Source: an uncultured Mycoplasmatota bacterium (GTDB lineage Bacteria; Bacillota_I; Bacilli_A; RF39; UBA660). From it: a stretch of DNA of 5,411 nucleotides. Within the stretch, counting starts at the first letter, position 1. Every line of letters begins with the position of its first letter. Under the pieces are notes generated by a model. It worked only from the letters and a program-made list of their open reading frames with translations, did not search any database and was not told the DNA's origin. Shown in pieces: positions 1-4,394 of this stretch. The DNA is taken from NCBI GenBank assembly GCA_900552975.1, contig UWSL01000096.1, positions 1-5,411 on the forward strand. Direction: 5' to 3'. The translations under genes and the position numbers were made by a program.

Positions 1-41
1 TATTTTAAGAGAATATGAAAATTTAGTCTAAAATAAGGTCA

Positions 42-70
42 TTGATTTTATTCTTTTTAAATATTATAAT
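42..70 (+). promoter_or_regulatory. Sigma-A-type promoter of the membrane repeat-protein gene
   Basis: A perfect -10 box TATAAT lies at 65-70. A -35-like TTGATT (4 of 6 matches to TTGACA) lies at 42-47, exactly 17 bp upstream. Transcription would start near 77, giving a leader of about 30 nt before the ATG at 106. AT-rich DNA produces many chance -10 boxes. The exact 17-bp spacing and the position just ahead of a gene with its own Shine-Dalgarno site raise confidence. Confidence 0.65.
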
Positions 71-92
71 TTAGATAGCAGAGATGCGTAGT

Positions 93-98
93 GAGGAG
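93..98 (+). promoter_or_regulatory. Ribosome binding site that fixes the start at 106
   Basis: GAGGAG at 93-98 is followed by seven T residues and then ATG at 106, which is ideal Shine-Dalgarno spacing. A GTG at 91 is in the same frame but overlaps this Shine-Dalgarno site. Starting there would leave the ribosome without an obvious binding site, so ATG 106 is the better start. Confidence 0.8.
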
Positions 99-105
99 TT
101 TTTTT

Positions 106-1647
106 ATGGAAGGTAATGAAAAACAAAAAAAGATAAAAAAGGATAATGGCGCAACTAGGATTGTAAAAGTTGAAGTAGTGAAAGAATTTTGTCAAAAACA
201 ATTTGGACCTTTTAAAGGTGGACATTTCTTTATTTTGGGAATTATAGTAATTATTTTAATAATTGGTTTAGCTTTAAATAAAAATAGTGTAAGTAAAGGT
301 GAATATCCTGAATATTCAATGGTATACCAAAATGCTGATGGTGAATTAAAGGTTATTGCTAAGAATCAAAAAGATGGTATTAAAATCTCTTCAGATAGTG
401 AAACAAGAGATGTTATTTATGCTAATAAAACAAATAGATATATTTTATTTGAAAAAAATAATTCTTTATATTTATATGATAGTAAAAAGAAAGATGATAC
501 AACTAAAATACTTAGTGATGCAGTAGGAGCTTACTTTACGCCAAATGATAAATATGTTGTAGCGTTAGATACAGAGGGTCATATGTATTCTTATAATTAT
601 AAAAAAGATAAAGAAAAACTAGATTCTGATGTAACTTCAATAAAAGATTGCACTGATACAAAAGTATTATATGTAAAAGATGGCTCTTTATATATTAGAA
701 GTTTAAATGCTAAGAAAGACGATAAAGTAAAAATTGAAGATAGTGGAGTTTTCTATGCTTCAATAAGTGAAGATGGAAAAAGAGTTGTTTACATAACTGA
801 AAAAGATAAAGATTTAAAATATTATATTATTGGTAATGGAAAGAATGATAAAATTGATTCAGATGTTGTTGAATATTATTGTGATACAACTTGTAAACAT
901 ATGTATTATGTAACGAATGATAGTGAAAGTAAGCTTTATTATTATAATGGTAAAGAAGGAGAAAAAGTAGCTAGCGATGTTTATGAGATTGTTGATGTTG
1001 ATGTTTTAAATAAACAAGTTGTTTATGCTAAAGAAGATGATAAAGAATTTACTTTATATTATAAAAAAGCTGTTAAAGGTGATGAAGTAAAAATTGATGA
1101 TTCTTTAGAAAAATTAACTTCAGCTTATATTTATAATGGTAAAGGAATTTATTATATTAATGATGATTCAGAATTAAAATATGCTAAGATAAATGGTAGT
1201 AAAATTGGTGATGTAAAAACAGTAGTGGAAGATGCTATAGATGGTATTATAGCATATAAAAAAGGTATAATTTTAGTAGCTGATACCGATAAGAGATCAA
1301 ATGGTGATTTGTACTTTGTAAGTGGTAGTAAAGGAAAGAAAGTCGATTCAGACGTTTACTCTTCGTATTTAAAAGTTTCAATTAATGGAAATAGAGTATT
1401 TTATTTAAAAGATTATTCTTCAAATTCTGGTGACTTATATACCACTACTGGTGGAAAAGGTAAAAAAATTGATTCAGATGTTTATCGTTATGTTTATGTA
1501 AATGATAAAACTGTTTATTACTTAAAAGATTTTAGTTCTTCAAAAAAATATGGAGATATGTACTTATACAATGGAAGCAAAGGTAAAAAAGTAGTTGAAG
1601 ATGTTACTAGTATGGCTACAAATAAAAATTATTATAAAGTAAAATAG
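106..1647 (+). CDS. Single-pass membrane protein with DUF5050-like beta-propeller repeats
   Basis: A 513-residue protein from ATG 106 (518 if the in-frame GTG at 91 were used). Residues 1-40 are Lys-rich and probably cytoplasmic. One hydrophobic helix follows at about 41-57 (FFILGIIVIILIIGLAL), with no signal-peptidase or lipobox site. The remaining ~455 residues should therefore lie outside the membrane. They consist of tandem units of 37-42 residues beginning K-[IV]-x-S-D-V, then a hydrophobic strand, a [VI]-x-Y-[VIL] strand and an L-Y-x-Y strand, ending in a G-x-K-G turn. Unit starts are near residues 93, 134, 171, 209, 249, 287, 329, 371, 412, 454 and 495. This resembles beta-propeller repeats of the DUF5050/TolB-like kind. 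No catalytic motif is visible. A sensor, binding or scaffold role at the cell surface is a guess. It has its own promoter and terminator, so it is not obviously tied to the peptidase genes downstream. The specific family call is from memory of repeat style, not a search. Confidence 0.75.
   Translation: MEGNEKQKKIKKDNGATRIVKVEVVKEFCQKQFGPFKGGHFFILGIIVIILIIGLALNKNSVSKGEYPEYSMVYQNADGELKVIAKNQKDGIKISSDSETRDVIYANKTNRYILFEKNNSLYLYDSKKKDDTTKILSDAVGAYFTPNDKYVVALDTEGHMYSYNYKKDKEKLDSDVTSIKDCTDTKVLYVKDGSLYIRSLNAKKDDKVKIEDSGVFYASISEDGKRVVYITEKDKDLKYYIIGNGKNDKIDSDVVEYYCDTTCKHMYYVTNDSESKLYYYNGKEGEKVASDVYEIVDVDVLNKQVVYAKEDDKEFTLYYKKAVKGDEVKIDDSLEKLTSAYIYNGKGIYYINDDSELKYAKINGSKIGDVKTVVEDAIDGIIAYKKGIILVADTDKRSNGDLYFVSGSKGKKVDSDVYSSYLKVSINGNRVFYLKDYSSNSGDLYTTTGGKGKKIDSDVYRYVYVNDKTVYYLKDFSSSKKYGDMYLYNGSKGKKVVEDVTSMATNKNYYKVK
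382..1587 (+). repeat. Ten tandem ~40-codon repeat units within the membrane protein
   Basis: Full units begin at nt 382, 505, 616, 730, 850, 964, 1090, 1216, 1339 and 1465, and a final half unit begins at 1588. The consensus start is K[IV]xSDV. The best matches to each other are the units at 1339 and 1465, which share KK[VI]DSDVY, a VxYLKD[YF]SS core and GD[LM]Y. At the DNA level an 18-mer, AAAATTGATTCAGATGTT, occurs at 850-867 and again at 1465-1482. The unit at 1339 encodes nearly the same residues with different synonymous codons. The repeats are therefore old and conserved as protein, not a recent DNA duplication. Each unit fits a four-stranded propeller blade. Confidence 0.75.
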
Positions 1648-1674
1648 AGGTTTTTTAATAAAACCTTTTATTTT
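1648..1674 (+). terminator. Weak intrinsic terminator after the membrane repeat-protein gene
   Basis: AGGTTTT at 1648-1654 pairs perfectly with AAAACCT at 1660-1666 around a 5-nt loop, and the stem runs into the T-rich tract 1666-1674 (TTTTATTTT). The hairpin begins immediately after the TAG stop. Only two G-C pairs support it, so termination may be partial. The A-rich run at the end of the gene facing the T tract would also allow some function in the reverse direction, but no opposing gene is seen. Confidence 0.6.
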
Positions 1675-1704
1675 GATATAAATTAATAATTTATATGATG
1701 TTTA

Positions 1705-1713
1705 TGGTATAAT
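1705..1713 (+). promoter_or_regulatory. Extended -10 promoter candidate for the peptidase pair
   Basis: TGGTATAAT at 1705-1713 is a perfect -10 box (1708-1713) preceded by the TG of an extended -10. No good -35 box lies 16-18 bp upstream. The best is TTAATA at 1683-1688, with a long 19-bp spacer. Transcription would start near 1720, giving a leader of about 64 nt. It lies between the upstream terminator and the first peptidase gene, where a promoter is expected. Confidence 0.5.
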
Positions 1714-1770
1714 AACTTTGCATATTTTTAAATAAAGGATATAAAACTATTTAAAAGAGGTATAATAAAT

Positions 1771-1780
1771 AAAGAGGTGA
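1771..1780 (+). promoter_or_regulatory. Ribosome binding site of the first peptidase gene
   Basis: AAAGAGGTGA at 1771-1780 matches the anti-Shine-Dalgarno complement AAAGGAGGTGA except for one missing G. ATG follows at 1784, supporting that start. Confidence 0.75.
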
Positions 1781-1783
1781 ACC

Positions 1784-3061
1784 ATGGAATATAAAGTATA
1801 TAGTTTTAATAATTATCGTATTCATACAATAAAGACAGATAAATTTAAAAATTGTTCAATGGAAGTAATGTTTACTAAGAAACTACAAAAAGAAGAAATA
1901 ACAATTAATAATGTTTTAACCGATATTTTAGTTGCATCAACTAAAAATTATAAAAGTAGAAGAGATATTGCTATCGAATTTGAAAATTTATATAATTCTT
2001 ATACAAGAGGCTTAGTGACACGCTTAGGTAATTATTTAATAACTTCATTTGTTACAGATTTTTTAGATCCTAAGTATTGTGATGAAGATTATTTAGATGA
2101 ACTTTTTAAATTTAGTTTTGGCTTTCTTACAGAGCCTAATATTGAAAATGGTGAATTTGATAAAAGAAGCTTTACTATTGTAACTAATAGATTAAAAGCT
2201 GAAATACAATCAGTAAAAGAAAATGCAACAAAGTATGCTTTTAAAAGAGCTTTAAATAATATGGATGAAAATAGTCCTTCTAGCTATTATATGACAGGAT
2301 ATTTAGAAGATTTGGAAGATATTACAACAAGTAATTTAGTTGATTATTATAATAAGTTTTTTAAAGAATGTATCTGTGATATTTATGTTATAGGAAATTT
2401 GGATATGGATGAAATTGTTTCTTATATTAAAAAGTATTTTAATGTAAAAACAAAGAAAAATGGAAAGAAAACTTTATTTGTAGAAAATGTTTTAAGAACT
2501 GATAAACTTGATATTTTGGAAACAGGAAAGTATGAGCAAGCAACTTTTATTATGTTATATAATTTAGTTGATTTAAGTAAAAGGGAAAGAGATATTGTAA
2601 TTCATTTATTTAATTTTATATTTGGTAATGGAGGATTAACAAGTAAGTTATATCGTTATTTACGAGAAGAAAATTCATTATGTTATAATACTTCTTCAAT
2701 GTATCAAAAATATGATCAATTATTAATGATTTATGCGGGAGTTGATTCAGAAAGCAAAGACTTGTGTGTAGAATTAGTTAATAAAGCATTAAAAGAAATG
2801 CAGGAAGGTAACTTTAGTTTAGAAGATATCGAAAATGCTAAGAAAAATTTAATTTCTTCTATTAAAATGAGTCAAGATACTTTAGGAGGAATTGTCAATA
2901 ATTATTTATTTAATGATTTGGATAATTTACCACTTTATGAAGAAAGAATAAAAGAATTTAAAAAAGTTACTAAAGAAGAAATAGTGGCTTTAGCCAAAAA
3001 AATAAAATTAAATTTGACATATTTATTAGCTGAAGAGGAGGTGCAGGATGGAAGAAATTAA
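1784..3061 (+). CDS. ymfF: M16 peptidase-like subunit, YmfF-type (no zinc motif)
   Basis: A 425-residue soluble protein of the M16 (insulinase/pitrilysin/MPP) fold, about the usual length for YmfF. The N-terminal half has no HxxEH zinc motif. The helix where it would be expected reads roughly VLTDI (44-48), so this subunit cannot hold the catalytic zinc. The C-terminal half keeps the family's substrate-binding motif, GLTSKLYRYLREENSLCY, with Arg294 and Tyr301 spaced seven apart as in the classical Arg/Tyr pair. It also shows the general YmfF pattern: a DLY-like ENLYNSYTRG segment near 67-76 and a GNLDMDEI turn at 204-211. The stop codon lies inside the next gene (14-nt overlap), and that gene encodes the zinc-bearing partner, so the two should be made together and form a heterodimer, as MPP alpha/beta do. 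B. subtilis homologues are annotated as associated with EF-P 5-aminopentanol modification; their substrate is not something I can infer here. Family membership is firm; the YmfF orthology is recognised from memory. Confidence 0.8.
   Translation: MEYKVYSFNNYRIHTIKTDKFKNCSMEVMFTKKLQKEEITINNVLTDILVASTKNYKSRRDIAIEFENLYNSYTRGLVTRLGNYLITSFVTDFLDPKYCDEDYLDELFKFSFGFLTEPNIENGEFDKRSFTIVTNRLKAEIQSVKENATKYAFKRALNNMDENSPSSYYMTGYLEDLEDITTSNLVDYYNKFFKECICDIYVIGNLDMDEIVSYIKKYFNVKTKKNGKKTLFVENVLRTDKLDILETGKYEQATFIMLYNLVDLSKRERDIVIHLFNFIFGNGGLTSKLYRYLREENSLCYNTSSMYQKYDQLLMIYAGVDSESKDLCVELVNKALKEMQEGNFSLEDIENAKKNLISSIKMSQDTLGGIVNNYLFNDLDNLPLYEERIKEFKKVTKEEIVALAKKIKLNLTYLLAEEEVQDGRN
3034..3043 (+). promoter_or_regulatory. 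Strong ribosome binding site inside the first peptidase gene
   Basis: AGAGGAGGTG at 3034-3043 is a near-perfect Shine-Dalgarno sequence. Its GGAGG core (3037-3041) is 6 nt before ATG 3048. It lies within the last codons of the upstream gene and encodes part of its acidic EEEV tail. It fixes the start of the second peptidase gene and suggests translational coupling. Confidence 0.85.
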
Positions 3062-4328
3062 GATAAAAGGTTTAGATGAAATTATTTATTATGATAAATG
3101 TAGTAATGGAATGCCAGTTTATATGTGGGTAAATGATAAAGTAAATAATTTTTATATGACTCTTAATGTAAAATATGGATCTGTTGATACAGAGTTTAAG
3201 AGAGAAAATGATAAGTCTTATAAAAAAGTTCATGATGGAATTGCTCACTTCTTAGAACATGTTAATTTTAATATAGATGACAATTTAACAGCTCATGAAA
3301 TATTTGAAAAACTTGGTTCATCAATTAATGCTTTTACAACTTTTGATTTTACTTCCTACGAGGTTTTTGCTTCTAGTGATTTTGAAGAAAATTTAAATAA
3401 TTTATTAGATTATGTCCAAAAGCCTTATTTTACAGATAAGTTAGTTGAAAAAGAAAAAGGGATTATTGTTGAAGAAGTAAAAATGGGTAAAAATAGACCA
3501 GGACATAAATTATATTATGGAATGAATAAAGCAGTTTTGCAGAAAGATAAAAGAAGAATTTTAGTAACTGGTGAAGAAAATGATGTTAGAGCAATAACTG
3601 CTAAAGAGTTACAACTTGTATATGATACTTTTTATCATCCACGTAACATGTTTATGGTAATTACAGGTAATTTTAATCCTTATGAAGCAATAGGGATGAT
3701 TAAAGAAAATCAACGTAAAAAGAAATTTATAAAATATACAAATCCTGTTAAGAAAAAAGTTATTGAGCCGATAGCTGTAAATAAGAAAAAGGTTGAAATA
3801 GAAGCTAATATTGAAATACCTAAAGTGAAAATTTGTTATAAAATGGATCGAAAAATATTTAAGGATTATGATCCATTGGTTTTATCAATATATTTAGGAG
3901 CTATTTTAAGAAATAATTTTGGTAATACCTCTTTATTAAAAGAAGATCTAATGGAAAAAGAATTAATTACAGCAATTGGTTATAGTAAAGTAATTGATGA
4001 TAATATTGTTTTGATTGAGATTACTTTTGAAACAAAATATCCAGCTGAAGTTTTACCTATAATTCAAGATAAAATGAGAAGCTTAGATATTAGTGAAGAA
4101 GACTTAAAACGTCGTCGTCGTGCTAATATAGCTTCTTTAATAAATGATTATGATGATATAGAATATGTTAATAGCGACATTTGTGATCAATTAATTTTAT
4201 ATGATAAAATTTATGATGATGTCTATAATATTTATAATAATACGACATTAGCTGAAGCTAAAGATATTATTGAAAATTTAAATTTAGATAATTATAGTAT
4301 TGTTTCTTTAGTTCCATTTGCTAAATAA
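3048..4328 (+). CDS. ymfH: M16 family zinc metallopeptidase subunit, YmfH-type
   Basis: A 426-residue soluble M16 peptidase carrying the inverted zinc motif HFLEH at residues 67-71. His67 and His71 are ligands and Glu70 the catalytic base. The third ligand is most likely Glu143 in the VEEVKM segment, 72 residues on, which is normal spacing. The context VHDGIAHFLEH, the INAFTTFDFTSYEVF strand (93-107), the block EKEKGIIVEEV (134-144) and the TFYHPRNM segment (204-211) with GNFNP and KENQ after it closely resemble B. subtilis YmfH. The C-terminal half lacks the Arg/Tyr substrate pair (the equivalent stretch is LLKEDLMEKELITA), which the overlapping upstream gene supplies. The two products should therefore form one active protease from complementary halves. 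The family is named for its association with EF-P 5-aminopentanol modification, but the ymfI reductase gene that follows in B. subtilis is not here. A run of four CGT codons (4110-4121) encodes Arg355-358 in a basic C-terminal helix. There is no signal peptide, so it is cytoplasmic. Confidence 0.88.
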   Translation: MEEIKIKGLDEIIYYDKCSNGMPVYMWVNDKVNNFYMTLNVKYGSVDTEFKRENDKSYKKVHDGIAHFLEHVNFNIDDNLTAHEIFEKLGSSINAFTTFDFTSYEVFASSDFEENLNNLLDYVQKPYFTDKLVEKEKGIIVEEVKMGKNRPGHKLYYGMNKAVLQKDKRRILVTGEENDVRAITAKELQLVYDTFYHPRNMFMVITGNFNPYEAIGMIKENQRKKKFIKYTNPVKKKVIEPIAVNKKKVEIEANIEIPKVKICYKMDRKIFKDYDPLVLSIYLGAILRNNFGNTSLLKEDLMEKELITAIGYSKVIDDNIVLIEITFETKYPAEVLPIIQDKMRSLDISEEDLKRRRRANIASLINDYDDIEYVNSDICDQLILYDKIYDDVYNIYNNTTLAEAKDIIENLNLDNYSIVSLVPFAK

Positions 4329-4338
4329 TAATGAAAAT

Positions 4339-4367
4339 TTGACACTTCTTTTCAAAGCTAGTAGAAT
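4339..4367 (+). promoter_or_regulatory. Near-consensus sigma-A promoter of the last gene
   Basis: A perfect -35 TTGACA at 4339-4344 is followed after exactly 17 bp by TAGAAT at 4362-4367 (5 of 6 to TATAAT). This is the strongest promoter in the window. Predicted transcription start is near 4374, leaving a leader of about 20 nt. It begins 11 nt after the stop of the second peptidase gene, and no convincing terminator separates the two, so read-through from the peptidase genes may add to expression. Confidence 0.75.
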
Positions 4368-4375
4368 AATAGCTT
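4355..4375. promoter_or_regulatory. Possible operator: inverted repeat around the -10 box
   Basis: AAGCTA (4355-4360) and TAGCTT (4370-4375) form a perfect 6-bp inverted repeat with a 9-bp gap. It is centred on the -10 box and reaches the predicted start site, a classical place for a repressor. Just upstream, TGAAAA (4332-4337) and TTTTCA (4349-4354) form a second inverted repeat bracketing the -35 box. Short AT-rich palindromes occur often by chance, so this is a candidate only, and no regulator gene is visible nearby. Confidence 0.3.
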
Positions 4376-4379
4376 ATAG

Positions 4380-4387
4380 AAAAGGGG
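4380..4387 (+). promoter_or_regulatory. Ribosome binding site of the last gene
   Basis: AAAAGGGG at 4380-4387 can pair with the 16S tail (one G-U wobble) and is followed by seven T residues and ATG at 4395. The same seven-T spacer precedes the membrane repeat-protein gene. Confidence 0.7.
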
Positions 4388-4394
4388 TTTTTTT

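Noticed and set aside
2..31. Possible tail of an upstream gene reading ILREYENLV then TAA
   Set aside because: Nine codons at the window edge are too few to tell coding from chance. The frame ending at 18 is equally open.
29..58. Inverted repeat TAAAAT (29-34) / ATTTTA (45-50) followed by a T-rich run, as a terminator for an upstream gene
   Set aside because: The stem is all A-T with a 10-nt loop, common by chance in this sequence, and it overlaps the proposed -35 box.
1761..1766. Second TATAAT box close to the ymfF start
   Set aside because: There is no -35 box at a usable distance. Transcription from it would begin within the Shine-Dalgarno site and leave no binding site for ribosomes.
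1648..1783. Riboswitch or small RNA in the 136-bp spacer before ymfF
   Set aside because: Only a terminator hairpin and a promoter-like box are visible. No G/C-containing conserved stems or antiterminator alternatives are seen.
3014..3019. Perfect TTGACA inside the end of ymfF as an internal promoter for ymfH
   Set aside because: The region 16-18 bp downstream is GGAGGT-like, not a -10 box. The bases are explained by coding sequence.
4110..4121. CGT x4 trinucleotide run as a microsatellite or phase-variable tract
   Set aside because: It encodes Arg355-358 in a basic helix expected at this place in M16 proteins. It is short and a multiple of three, so length change would not switch the gene off.
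1784..4328. AlbE/AlbF- or PqqF-like peptide-maturation protease pair
   Set aside because: No precursor peptide, radical-SAM or transporter gene is nearby, and the second protein resembles YmfH over several separate blocks.
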